A stretch of 64,000 nucleotides of DNA from contig NZ_JAILXZ010000001.1 of the NCBI RefSeq assembly GCF_020179475.1, forward strand, positions 310,001 to 374,000, given 5' to 3'. Positions 8,240 through 16,769 of this stretch are shown piece after piece (the stretch's first letter is position 1; every line of letters begins with the position of its first letter). The notes beneath the pieces are model-generated. The model was not told where the DNA came from. It saw only the letters and a program-made list of their open reading frames with translations, and did no database searches. This stretch comes from Novosphingobium huizhouense. Its GTDB lineage: Bacteria; Pseudomonadota; Alphaproteobacteria; Sphingomonadales; Sphingomonadaceae. The translations under genes and the position numbers were made by a program.

Positions 8240-9178
8240 GTGGCCGAAGGCAGCGCCTCCGCCGGCGAGAGCCGATCGGGAGACGGAGACAGTAGCGGCG
8301 CGCTATGGCGCGTGATCAAGGCTTTCTTCAGGGGTCCCGACCACGATCAGTCGCTGCGCGCGCAGATCGAGGAAGCGATCGAGGAACACGAGCACGAGCC
8401 GGGGCACGGCGAAGGCGGTGGCGGCGATCTCGTTCCGCTCGAGCGGCAGATGCTCAAGAACCTGCTCCATTTCAGCGAGCACGACGCCGACGACGTCGCG
8501 ATTCCGCGCGGCCAGATCGTGGCGATTTCGGCCGAGTGCAGCTTCGAGGACGTGGTCGCGGCGTTTGCCGAGCACGGCCACAGCCGCCTGCCGGTCTATC
8601 GCGACACGCTCGACGAAGTGATCGGGATGATCCACATCAAGGACGTGTTCCCGCACCTTGCCGCGCTGGCGCTCGAGCGAAAGGCGCCGCCGGCGGACTG
8701 GCTCGCGCTGATGCGCCAGCCGCTGTTCGTGCCGCAGGCGCGCGGGGCGATCGACGTTCTGGCCGACATGCGCGCCAGCCGCACCCACCTCGCCGTGGTG
8801 ATCGACGAGTACTCCGGGACCGACGGGATTATCACGATCGAGGACCTGGTCGAGGAAATCGTCGGCGAGATCGAGGACGAACACGACGATGCGCCGCAGG
8901 AGCTGCTGATCCGGCTCGATCCGGACACCTGGGATGCCGACGCCCGGGCGGAACTGGATGACGTAGGGGAAATCGTCGATCCCCGACTTGCCGAAGTGGA
9001 AGAAGACGTCGATACGCTGGGCGGCCTCGCCGTCGTGCTCGCCGGCGAGGTTCCGCCCGTCGGCCGCGTGCTCGAACATGCCAGCGGCTGGCGCATCGAA
9101 GTGACCGAGGGCGACGAGCGCCGGCTGACCCGCCTGCGCCTTCATGCCCCCAAGCCGCCCGAGTCCGAGGAAGAATGA
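8240..9178 (+). CDS. CorC/HlyC-type CBS-domain protein
   Basis: A 312-residue soluble protein of the CorC family, implicated in magnesium/cobalt efflux. It has a CBS pair at about 75-215 (AVVIDEYSGTDGIITIEDLVEEIVG is typical of the second CBS) and a CorC_HlyC (transporter-associated) domain at about 230-305. There are no membrane segments, unlike CorB/CNNM proteins. GTG at 8240 is chosen because AGGGGA lies 10 nt upstream and longer frames extend into ybeY. It ends the miaB-phoH-ybeY-corC run; lnt, often next, is absent here. Confidence 0.88.
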   Translation: MAEGSASAGESRSGDGDSSGALWRVIKAFFRGPDHDQSLRAQIEEAIEEHEHEPGHGEGGGGDLVPLERQMLKNLLHFSEHDADDVAIPRGQIVAISAECSFEDVVAAFAEHGHSRLPVYRDTLDEVIGMIHIKDVFPHLAALALERKAPPADWLALMRQPLFVPQARGAIDVLADMRASRTHLAVVIDEYSGTDGIITIEDLVEEIVGEIEDEHDDAPQELLIRLDPDTWDADARAELDDVGEIVDPRLAEVEEDVDTLGGLAVVLAGEVPPVGRVLEHASGWRIEVTEGDERRLTRLRLHAPKPPESEEE

Positions 9179-10056
9179 TCCGCCGCCTGCCCCCGCTGCG
9201 ATCGCTGGAAGCCTTCATCCGCGTGGTACGCGCAGGGTCGGCCAAGACCGCCGCGGCCGAACTCGCGCTCAGCCCGTCCGCGCTGTCGCGCCGGCTGGCC
9301 GCGCTCGAGGAGTTCGTCGGCAAACCGCTGTTCGAGCGCAAGCACCAGCTGCTCAAGCTGACCGAGGAAGGCCAGGGGCTGTACGACGCGGTCGCCCCGC
9401 TGATGGACGAGATGACCGACCGCATCGACCGCCTGGTCGATACCGGCAAGGTCATGCGCCTGCGCCTTGGCGTGCTGCCGCTGTTCGGCAGCCAGCGGCT
9501 GTTCCCGCGCCTTGGCGAACTGCGCCGCCTCCACCCGCAGCTGCACATCGACATCGACAGCTCGAACGTCGCCGAAACCAAGCTCGGCGACACGATCGAT
9601 GCGGCGATCATCCTGTCCGAGGGACCGGACGCGACGCTGCATTCGGTGCGGCTCGACCACAACCGCGTCCACGCCATCGCCTCGAAGGCGCTGGTCGACG
9701 AACTCGGCGATCGTCCCGACGTCGCCAAGCTGTCGAAGCAGACCTTCCTGATCCACAACGACCTGCCGATGAGCTTCGAGGCGTGGAAGCGCGCGCTGCA
9801 CATCGAAAGCCTCGAACCCGCGGCGATCGACCACTTCGATTCGGGCCAGCTGATCCTCGAGGCGGCAGCGCAGGGCCTCGGCATCGCGATCATGCACGAT
9901 GATCACTACTTGCGCAGCCACGATCCCCGGCTGGCGCGGGTCTACGACATCGACGTCGACAGTCCCTATTCGTACTGGTTCGTCTGCCGGCCGCGCGCGC
10001 TGCAGTCGCGCCCGGTGCGCCTGTTCCACGACTGGATGCTCAAGGCAGGCCTGTGA
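9175..10056 (+). CDS. LysR-family transcriptional regulator
   Basis: A 293-residue LysR-type regulator with an N-terminal winged HTH (about 8-65, SPSALSRRLAALEEFVGKPLFER) and a LysR substrate domain over about 90-290. The sequence is closest in style to the GcvA-like group. It overlaps the corC stop by 4 nt (ATGA) and is itself overlapped by the next gene, so it is probably expressed from the corC operon rather than divergently from a target. Its effector and targets cannot be told. Confidence 0.88.
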   Translation: MIRRLPPLRSLEAFIRVVRAGSAKTAAAELALSPSALSRRLAALEEFVGKPLFERKHQLLKLTEEGQGLYDAVAPLMDEMTDRIDRLVDTGKVMRLRLGVLPLFGSQRLFPRLGELRRLHPQLHIDIDSSNVAETKLGDTIDAAIILSEGPDATLHSVRLDHNRVHAIASKALVDELGDRPDVAKLSKQTFLIHNDLPMSFEAWKRALHIESLEPAAIDHFDSGQLILEAAAQGLGIAIMHDDHYLRSHDPRLARVYDIDVDSPYSYWFVCRPRALQSRPVRLFHDWMLKAGL

Positions 10057-10463
10057 CAGCGTCGCGCATCGTCCGTTCGGTCCGCGTCCACGTGCCGGTG
10101 GAAGCCGAGACCCTGCGTGCGCTGCTCGCCGGCGAAGCAAGCGCGCTCGAGCGCGATCCGACGCTGCGCGCGATGCTTGCGATCATACGCGAGCAGGGCG
10201 CGCTGGGCGACTTCGGGCTCTACCACGGGGTCGCGGAAATCACGCTCGGCTGGGAGACCTTCGTGCCCGGCCCCGAAGCCACGCCGACGTTGGGCAACGC
10301 CGCCGAGACGACCTATTCGCCGACAGTTACGCTGACCACGTGGATCCGCGAGGGCGCCGACCAGGCCGATGTCGATGCCGCGCTCGATGCGCTGATGGCG
10401 GCGCACCCATGGGAAATCCCGGTGATCGAGGTGGCCGAAAGCCGGCTGCTGCTGCGGCGCTAG
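10053..10463 (+). CDS. Uncharacterised 136-residue protein
   Basis: I do not recognise this family. The protein is soluble, with no signal peptide or membrane segment. It ends with DALMAAHPWEIPVIEVAESRLLL, recalling the HPYExP segment of CutA/Nif3-like folds, but the match is short and not evidence of function. Its central part is rich in Thr/Gly. The GTG start at 10053 overlaps the LysR stop by 4 nt, and its stop overlaps the end of the converging protease gene by 4 nt. Coupling to LysR suggests a shared process. Confidence 0.72.
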   Translation: MTASRIVRSVRVHVPVEAETLRALLAGEASALERDPTLRAMLAIIREQGALGDFGLYHGVAEITLGWETFVPGPEATPTLGNAAETTYSPTVTLTTWIREGADQADVDAALDALMAAHPWEIPVIEVAESRLLLRR

Positions 10464-12151
10464 AGCACGAAGTCCGCGGCCGTCAGCGCGGGCGCGCCGT
10501 CGATGCGGATCGCGAAATCGGCGGTGCCGTTGCCGTCGATATCGCCCATCACCAGACCGATCCCTTGCGATACGGTGTAATTGAGTTCGCCCGCCTTCTT
10601 GCTGAAGGCGGCGCTGCCGATCCAGCTGAAGGCCTCGTTGACCGTAGTCGTCGCCTTGACCGCGTCGATGCCCGAAAGGTCGATGCGATCGCCGTCGCTG
10701 CGGCTGAAGTCGGTGATCTGGTCAGCAGCGGCCAGCGCCTTGCCGGCGAGGTCCTTGAGCGCGGGGAACAGGAAGACGTCCGCGCCGCCGCCGCCGCTGG
10801 TGATGTCCCTCCCTTCGCCGCCGATCAGCACGTCCGCGCCATCGCCGCCGACGAGCCGGTCGGCGCCCGCGCCGCCGTCGAGCAGATTGGCCGCGGCATT
10901 GCCGACGAACAGGTCGGCGCCGGCGCCCCCGACCAGGTTCTCGATGCCGGAGAAGCTGTCGTTGCCAGCGCCGGTCGCCTGCAGGCCGGAAATGTCGAGG
11001 CCGACCTTCACCGCGGTCTTGAACGCAGCGAAGGTCACCGTGTCGACGCCGTCGCCGCCGATCAGCGTATCGTCGCCGAGCCCGCCGTCGAGGGTATCGT
11101 CGCCGGCGCCGCCATCGAGCGTGTCGTTGCCGCCGTTGCCGCGCAGCGTGTCGGCGCCGTTGCCGCCGGCAAGGGCATTGGCGCCTTCGTTGCCGAGCAG
11201 CGTGTCGCCCCCTTCCCCGCCGCGCGCGTTCTCGATCGCGCAGTTGAAGGCAATGCCGATGTTCATCGACAGCGCCACCGAATCGTAGGCGAGCGAGGAA
11301 TAGGCGCCGGCGGTAAGATCGATCGTGCAGCCCTGGGTGAAGGCCGAGACGCTGAAGGTGTCGGTTCCGCCGGCGTCCCAGATCGCTTCGAACGAAGGCG
11401 CCTTGGGCGAGAATTCGTAGACGTCGTCGCCGGTGTGCCAGCTGGTGTTGGCGCCGTAGATCTTCTGGATCGCGAGGATGTCGTAGACCATCGGCGACTT
11501 GATCAGGTACGTCGTCGCCCCCGTATCGGGGTTGCGCCACCAGACCTTTTCGGGATCGGTGTAGGACATGATCGTGAAGCGGCGGTTGTCGAAGCCCGCC
11601 GGGATCTTGGCGCCGTCGAACGGATGCTTGAGGCCGAGCGCATGGCCGATCTCGTGCATGATCGACATGAAGTTGTAGGTGCCCGCCTCGAACGACTGGC
11701 CGATGATGGAATCGTCGATCCAGATGTCGCCGTGTGCGTTGCTCATCCCGTCCGAGACACCCAAAGCATAGCCCCAGTAACGGCTCGGGACTGCCGAGGT
11801 GAAGGCGATGCGGATGTCTCCGACGGTGCCTGCAGCGGTCTCCGCCAGCTGCGTGAAGGCGATCCGGGCGACGCCGGCCCAGGCGTCGAACGCCTTGTCG
11901 ATCTGCGCCGCTTGGGCCGAGGTGACCGCGCCGGTCACCGCCGCGACATTCTCGCCGAGGCCGTAGTTCTGCGGAAACGGGCTTGCCACGCCATCGGCCC
12001 AGGGAAAGCTGTAGGAGACCTGCGTCACGCCGTTGTCGATCGTCGACCAGGCCACCCGCGAGGCGAGCGCACCGGGAAGCAGGCCGTCGATGAACTTGTT
12101 GCCGCTCAGGCCGTAGCGGCCGACCGGCGAACGATCCGTATAGAGCGCCAT
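10460..12151 (-). CDS. Secreted RTX metalloprotease (serralysin-like, M10B)
   Basis: A 563-residue zinc protease predicted to be exported by a type I system. There is no N-terminal signal peptide. The metzincin motif HEIGHALGLKH (166-176) gives three zinc His plus the catalytic Glu, and the Met-turn IMSYTDP follows at 194-200. Two blocks of calcium-binding GGxGxDx repeats lie at about 311-372 and 408-457. The C-terminal 100 residues form the secretion module. ATG at 12151 is preferred over a frame open 15 codons further up. No ABC exporter or inhibitor gene is adjacent. It converges on the unknown gene with a 4-nt overlap. Confidence 0.9.
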   Translation of the reverse strand: MALYTDRSPVGRYGLSGNKFIDGLLPGALASRVAWSTIDNGVTQVSYSFPWADGVASPFPQNYGLGENVAAVTGAVTSAQAAQIDKAFDAWAGVARIAFTQLAETAAGTVGDIRIAFTSAVPSRYWGYALGVSDGMSNAHGDIWIDDSIIGQSFEAGTYNFMSIMHEIGHALGLKHPFDGAKIPAGFDNRRFTIMSYTDPEKVWWRNPDTGATTYLIKSPMVYDILAIQKIYGANTSWHTGDDVYEFSPKAPSFEAIWDAGGTDTFSVSAFTQGCTIDLTAGAYSSLAYDSVALSMNIGIAFNCAIENARGGEGGDTLLGNEGANALAGGNGADTLRGNGGNDTLDGGAGDDTLDGGLGDDTLIGGDGVDTVTFAAFKTAVKVGLDISGLQATGAGNDSFSGIENLVGGAGADLFVGNAAANLLDGGAGADRLVGGDGADVLIGGEGRDITSGGGGADVFLFPALKDLAGKALAAADQITDFSRSDGDRIDLSGIDAVKATTTVNEAFSWIGSAAFSKKAGELNYTVSQGIGLVMGDIDGNGTADFAIRIDGAPALTAADFVL

Positions 12152-12340
12152 GGCTGTCCTCGTTGCGCGGCAGGGTCTTGCCGAATGCGGCAGCATTGGT
12201 GCGCGGCACGTGAAGGCGGCGCTAAGACCGCGACCGGTAGGCTGCGCAAGGATACGCAGGCCGCATTAGCAGCGCAGGGCCCCGCGCGCGCGGCGCCACG
12301 CAAGCCGCCCAGAGGCTTGGATGGTAAATGGCAGGGCCGG

Positions 12341-13201
12341 TTACCGCTTCCCCGGGCGCCCGTCGAGCAGCGCCTGCGCGGGCGAGCCGAGCCGTTCGCG
12401 GCGCAAGGCGAACGAGCGCGCGAGCATCGGCGTCCCGATGCGCATGAAGCGGCCCGGCGTCATGCCGAGGAAGGCATGGGCTTCGCGCACGAAGTGCGAG
12501 TAGTCGGTGTAGCCCGGATCGATCGCGAGAGCGCGCTCGCCGCGATCGGTGTCCCACATCGCATGGAGCGAGCGCAGGAAGCGCGAGCGGCGCAGCAGCA
12601 GCTTGGGGGCAAAGCCGAACGCGCGCTGCGCCAGCCGCTCGATCGTGCGCTCGGTCGCCGAGACCTGCATCGCGAGCTGGCGCACCGACTGGACCGTCGG
12701 GTCGAGCAGGGCCTCGGTCATCGTCGCCACGCGGTCCTCGGCGCGGGCGGGTCGATCGAGCAAGGGCGCGAGGAATCTGTCGAACAGCGCCGGCGCCTGC
12801 TCGGGCGGCGATGCGCGCAAATCGCGGGCGAGCTGCGCGAGGTCAGTGCCGAACACCGTCGCCGGGTCATCCACGCGGTCGGCCCAGTCGGCTGCGGCGA
12901 TGCGCGTCAACCGCATCCAGCCGAGCGGGGTGAGCCCGGCGCCGACGACTTCGCCCGCGTCGCTCTCTGACCAGGTGACGGCGCTGCTCGGGCCGAACAG
13001 CGCGACCGGAGGGACCGCCTGGCTGCGGCCACGACCGACGCGGACGGTCCAGTCGGTCGCCGGCGTGCGCAGGACGCGAAGCGAGAACCATGCCGGCTGG
13101 AACACGTCGCGGTGCCGCTCGCCGGCCGGCGGATCGACGGCGTAGAAGTGATAGCCGCTGACGAACGGCGCGAGCGCAGGCGACGGACGCCAGTAGGCCA
13201 T
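12341..13201 (-). CDS. AraC-family transcriptional regulator
   Basis: A 286-residue regulator with a cupin-like N-terminal sensor region of the DUF6597 type (YWRPSPALAPFVSGYHFY) and a C-terminal AraC HTH pair at about 160-255 (TDYSHFVREAHAFLGMTPGRF). The frame is open to 13276, but ATG at 13201 has a good ribosome site (CAGGGAACGG) and fits the family start. It lies 189 bp before the protease on the same strand and could control it, but this is a guess. Confidence 0.85.
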   Translation of the reverse strand: MAYWRPSPALAPFVSGYHFYAVDPPAGERHRDVFQPAWFSLRVLRTPATDWTVRVGRGRSQAVPPVALFGPSSAVTWSESDAGEVVGAGLTPLGWMRLTRIAAADWADRVDDPATVFGTDLAQLARDLRASPPEQAPALFDRFLAPLLDRPARAEDRVATMTEALLDPTVQSVRQLAMQVSATERTIERLAQRAFGFAPKLLLRRSRFLRSLHAMWDTDRGERALAIDPGYTDYSHFVREAHAFLGMTPGRFMRIGTPMLARSFALRRERLGSPAQALLDGRPGKR

Positions 13202-13327
13202 CCGTTCCCTGCCCGCCTCGACCGGCGCGGCCCTCTCGCCACCGGTTTCGCCCCGCGAAGTTCCAACCCTGTTCATGCCCGCGGCTGCAAGTACCGAGGA
13301 CAGCGGCGGGTTCCAACCGAATTAACC

Positions 13328-13358
13328 AAAAAAAGGGGCGGATTTCTCCACCCCTTTT
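13328..13358 (-). terminator. Rho-independent terminator of the cyclophilin gene
   Basis: Arms 13331-13342 and 13347-13358 pair with one mismatch around a 4-nt loop. On the reverse strand the stem ends in CCCC followed by seven T residues (13328-13334). It lies just past the cyclophilin stop. Confidence 0.85.
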
Positions 13359-13380
13359 CATGTCTTTCAGTGATTTGGGG

Positions 13381-13836
13381 TCAGGCGCTAACCACACTGG
13401 CCTTGCGGATCACGCCGGGGTTGGCCGGCGGCTCGCCCTTGGGCAGCGCGTCGATGTGCTCCATGCCGCTCTCGACCTCGCCCCACACGGTGTACTGCTT
13501 GTCGAGGAAGCGGGCGTCGTCGAAGCAGATGAAGAACTGGCTGTTGGCCGAATGCGGGTAGCTGGTGCGCGCCATCGAGCACACGCCGCGCACGTGCGGC
13601 GCATCGTTGAACTCGGCCTGCAGGTCGGGCTTGGACGAACCGCCCATGCCGGTGCCCTGGGGGCAGCCGCCCTGTGCCATGAAGCCCGGAATCACGCGGT
13701 GGAACTTGACCCCGTCGTAGAACCCTTCGCCCGCCAGTTCCTTGATCCGCTCGACATGGCCCGGCGCCAGATCGGGGCGCAGGTTGATCACGACGTCGCC
13801 GGTATCGAGCGACAGAACCAGTTTTTCGTTTGCCAT
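13381..13836 (-). CDS. Cyclophilin-type peptidyl-prolyl isomerase
   Basis: A 151-residue single-domain cyclophilin. The active-site stretch FHRVIPGFMAQGG is at 45-57 and NSQFFICF follows. No signal peptide is seen with the ATG at 13836, so it is likely cytoplasmic. That start has the ribosome site AGGAAGT 8 nt upstream; the frame is open a further 31 codons but with no family match there. It is divergent from mgtE. Confidence 0.94.
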   Translation of the reverse strand: MANEKLVLSLDTGDVVINLRPDLAPGHVERIKELAGEGFYDGVKFHRVIPGFMAQGGCPQGTGMGGSSKPDLQAEFNDAPHVRGVCSMARTSYPHSANSQFFICFDDARFLDKQYTVWGEVESGMEHIDALPKGEPPANPGVIRKASVVSA

Positions 13837-13946
13837 GGGGTACACTTCCTTTCGGTTTGCCGCCGATATAGGCGCTTGCCCAACAAAGTCACGTGGGCGC
13901 GGCCAAGGCGGTTGCTTTTGCAGGCTCATCGCCTATCCCCGCGCCG

Positions 13947-15407
13947 ATGGAGCGCGAGGAAGACCGGGTCGAGACTCTCCTTGCCGACGGCCTCCCGGAT
14001 CCTGCGGGAGAGGCGCCGCCGGCCGATGAATCGCGCCATTCGGACAGCCTCGACGAAGAGGACAACACGCTCAAGCCGCGGTTCATCCGCAAGGTCACCG
14101 AAGCGCTCGACGCCGACGACCAGGAGCGGGTCTACGACCTGGTCGAGCCGCTGCACCCGGCCGACATCGCCGACCTGTTCGAGCTGATCGGCGGCGAGTA
14201 CCGCGCGCCGCTCGCCCGCGCGATCAACGACCTGCTCGGCTCGGAAGTGATGGCCGAGATGAACGACTGGGTCCGCGACGACCTGGTCGAGGAGCTCGAG
14301 CCAGAGGAGGTCGCCGAGCTCGCCGAGCAGATGGAGACGGACGACGCCGTCGCCATGATCGAAGACCTCGACGAGGAGGACCAGCAGGCCGTCCTCGCCG
14401 AGATGGAGCCGGAAGACCGCGCCGCGATCGAGAGCGCGCTGTCGTTCCCCGAGGAATCCGCCGGCCGCCTGATGAGCCGCGACTTCATCGCGGTGCCCGA
14501 ACACCTGACCGTCGGCGACCTGATCGACTACATGCGTGAGGGCCGGGACCTCGCCACCGAGTTCTGGGAAGTGTTCATCGTCGACCCGAAGCATCGCCCG
14601 GTCGGCACCTGCATGCTTTCGTGGATCCTGCGCGCGCCGCGCCATGTCGCGCTTTCCGACGTGATGAAGCGCGACCAGACGCTGATCCCGGTGACGATGG
14701 ACCAGGAAGAGGTCGCGCTGCGCTTCCAGAAGTACGCGCTGATCTCGGCTGCGGTGGTCGACGAGAGCGGGCGCCTGGTCGGGCAGATCACCGTCGACGA
14801 CGTGGTCCACATCATCCAGGAAGAGGCGAGCGAGGACATCCTGCGCCTGTCGGGCGCGGGTGACGGCGACATCAACGAGCCGATCCTGCTGACCGTGCGC
14901 ACGCGCCTTGCCTGGCTGGTGGTCAATCTCGGCACCGCGATCATCGCTTCTTCGGTGGTCGGCATGTTCCAGGGCGCGATCGCCCGTTTCGCGCTGCTCG
15001 CGGTGCTGATGCCGATCGTCTCGGGAATGGGCGGCAACGCCGGGACGCAGACGCTCGCCGTGGTCGTCCGCGCGATCGCCACCAACCAGCTGACCAGCTC
15101 GAACACGATCCGCATGATCCTGCGCGAACTGCGCATCGCCACCGCCAACGGCCTTTCGCTCGGCGCGATGATCGGCATCGGGGTCGGGCTGATCTTCGCC
15201 AACCCGCACCTTGGCGCGGTGATCGCGGCGGCGATGGTGATCAACAACCTCGTCGCCGGCCTCGCCGGCATTCTCGTCCCCGTGGCGCTCGACCGGCTGC
15301 GGGTCGATCCGGCTGTCTCTTCGGCCGTATTCGTGACGATGGCGACCGATGTCATGGGGTTCTTCTCGTTCCTCGGCCTCGCCGTCCTGACGGGCCTGAC
15401 CGGTTAG
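13947..15407 (+). CDS. mgtE: MgtE-type magnesium transporter
   Basis: A 486-residue Mg2+ channel of the inner membrane. An acidic N-terminal MgtE_N domain (about 50-155) is followed by a CBS pair (about 160-285) and a membrane domain of five helices (about 310-485), including PIVSGMGGNAGTQT, the family's pore-forming motif. ATG at 13947 gives the usual length; an in-frame ATG at 13893 would add 18 residues. It is followed 10 bp later by DUF1489. Confidence 0.94.
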   Translation: MEREEDRVETLLADGLPDPAGEAPPADESRHSDSLDEEDNTLKPRFIRKVTEALDADDQERVYDLVEPLHPADIADLFELIGGEYRAPLARAINDLLGSEVMAEMNDWVRDDLVEELEPEEVAELAEQMETDDAVAMIEDLDEEDQQAVLAEMEPEDRAAIESALSFPEESAGRLMSRDFIAVPEHLTVGDLIDYMREGRDLATEFWEVFIVDPKHRPVGTCMLSWILRAPRHVALSDVMKRDQTLIPVTMDQEEVALRFQKYALISAAVVDESGRLVGQITVDDVVHIIQEEASEDILRLSGAGDGDINEPILLTVRTRLAWLVVNLGTAIIASSVVGMFQGAIARFALLAVLMPIVSGMGGNAGTQTLAVVVRAIATNQLTSSNTIRMILRELRIATANGLSLGAMIGIGVGLIFANPHLGAVIAAAMVINNLVAGLAGILVPVALDRLRVDPAVSSAVFVTMATDVMGFFSFLGLAVLTGLTG

Positions 15408-15417
15408 AAGAAGCCTG

Positions 15418-15810
15418 ATGCCACTCCACATGACCAAGGTCGCCTATGGCGCGCAATCGCTGGGCGAAGTCCACGGCTGGTTCGCCACGCGCGGAGCGCA
15501 GGCGCGGCTGACCACGCGCTACCTGCCCAAGCGGCACGCAGAAATGGTCGGCGGCTCGCTGTTCTGGATCCTGAAGCACCAGCTGGTGGCGCGCTCGCCC
15601 ATCCTCGGCTTCGAGGAAGCGCCCGATGGCCGCACCAACATCGTCATCGCGACCAGGCTGATCGACGTCCACCCCAAGCCCAAGCGCGCCCACCAGGGCT
15701 GGCGCTACCTCGAGGACGCCGACGCTCCGCGCGATCTGGCCGATGGCGAAAGCGCGGAAATGCTGCCGCCGTCGCTGGCGGGGGAACTGGCCAAGCTGGG
15801 ACTGGTCTAG
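15418..15810 (+). CDS. DUF1489 family protein
   Basis: A 130-residue protein of the alphaproteobacterial DUF1489 family. It contains the conserved RYLPKRHAEMVGGSLFWI and HPKPKRAHQGWRYLE stretches. It is cytoplasmic, with no known function. The short distance to mgtE suggests co-transcription. An internal ATG at 15430 (MTKVAYG) is an alternative start. Confidence 0.87.
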   Translation: MPLHMTKVAYGAQSLGEVHGWFATRGAQARLTTRYLPKRHAEMVGGSLFWILKHQLVARSPILGFEEAPDGRTNIVIATRLIDVHPKPKRAHQGWRYLEDADAPRDLADGESAEMLPPSLAGELAKLGLV

Positions 15811-15822
15811 GCCGCGCCGCGG

Positions 15823-16071
15823 CTACGTCTCGTTCAGCATGCCGGCGATCTGCTCCTGCGCCGCCGTTGCGTCTGCGGCGAGCTGGCGCAGGGCCTCGGC
15901 GGTGTCGCGCATCAGCCTGGGACTGATCTCGCGCTCCCCGTTCACGAACCGGCGCAGCGCGCGCTCGTCGATGCCGAGCCGCCGCGAAGCCGCGGTGACC
16001 CCGCCGAGCACCTGAAGGCAGTAGGCGAAGTGGTCCTGCAGCGCCGCCTGCGCCGTCGCGGCCCCGGTCAT
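15823..16071 (-). CDS. Small HTH-like protein, function unknown
   Basis: An 82-residue protein whose centre (GVTAASRRLGIDERALRRFVNGEREISPRLM, given here as a region at about 24-54) has the pattern of a Cro-like helix-turn-helix. The rest is Ala/Gln-rich helix. Its GTG/ATG start region overlaps the FrnE-like gene by 4 nt, and it ends the five-gene mutY operon. It might regulate that operon. It is too short to assign further. Confidence 0.7.
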   Translation of the reverse strand: MTGAATAQAALQDHFAYCLQVLGGVTAASRRLGIDERALRRFVNGEREISPRLMRDTAEALRQLAADATAAQEQIAGMLNET

Positions 16072-16769
16072 CCCGCTGCCGCCGCGCGTTCGCGCTCCTT
16101 CTGCACCACCTTGCGAAGAACGTTGGCGTAGGTCTGCGGGTCCTGCGCGCCGGGGACCATGATCTTGCCGTTGATGACCATCGCCGGCACGCCGCCGACA
16201 TTCATGTCCCAGGCCTGACGCTGCCCGGCCATGACCAGGCGGTCGATCTCAGGATCGTCGAGCGCGGCTTCGGCGGCGTTGCGGTCGAGGCCGGTTTCCT
16301 CCGCGATGTCGAGCAGGACGTCGCGGTCGGCCATCCGGCGACGGTGCCGGAAGTGGGCATCGAACAGCGCGTGCTTGAGCCGGCCCTGGACTTCAGGCCC
16401 CAGGTCGCGGAGCGCCCAGACGAGCAGGCGGTGCGCGGCGCGGGTGTTCCACATCCACGCTGGCGGCGCTTCGCCCTCGCCGGCATAGTCGAACGAATAG
16501 CCCGCGCTTTCGCCGATCGCCTTCATCCGCGCGCGTCCCTCGGCCGCCTGTTCGGGCGAGGTGCCGTACTTGCGGCGGATGTGCTCGGCGCTGTCCTCGC
16601 CTTCGGGGGGCATGTCGGGGTTGAGCTCGAAGGGATGGAAGCGGATTTCCGCCTCGATCTCGCCGTCGAGCGTCTCGAGCGCCTTTTCGAGCTGGCGCGT
16701 TCCGATCACGCACCAGGGGCACATCACGTCGGACCAGATGTCGACGATAACCTTGTCGGGAGCGCTCAT
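16068..16769 (-). CDS. FrnE-like DsbA-family oxidoreductase
   Basis: A 233-residue cytoplasmic thioredoxin-fold protein of the FrnE subfamily. The active site is CPWC (17-20), the cis-proline loop is GVPAM, and the helical insert between them is full length. No signal peptide is present with ATG at 16769. That start overlaps the nudC stop (ATGA). Members act as dithiol oxidoreductases in redox stress; the operon with mutY and nudC fits an oxidative-damage role. Confidence 0.88.
   Translation of the reverse strand: MSAPDKVIVDIWSDVMCPWCVIGTRQLEKALETLDGEIEAEIRFHPFELNPDMPPEGEDSAEHIRRKYGTSPEQAAEGRARMKAIGESAGYSFDYAGEGEAPPAWMWNTRAAHRLLVWALRDLGPEVQGRLKHALFDAHFRHRRRMADRDVLLDIAEETGLDRNAAEAALDDPEIDRLVMAGQRQAWDMNVGGVPAMVINGKIMVPGAQDPQTYANVLRKVVQKERERAAAAG

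Noticed and set aside
9899..12970. A forward open frame of 1023 codons opposite the RTX protease and AraC gene
   Set aside because: Mirror of the GGxGxD repeats and GC-rich codons; no start site or homologous features.
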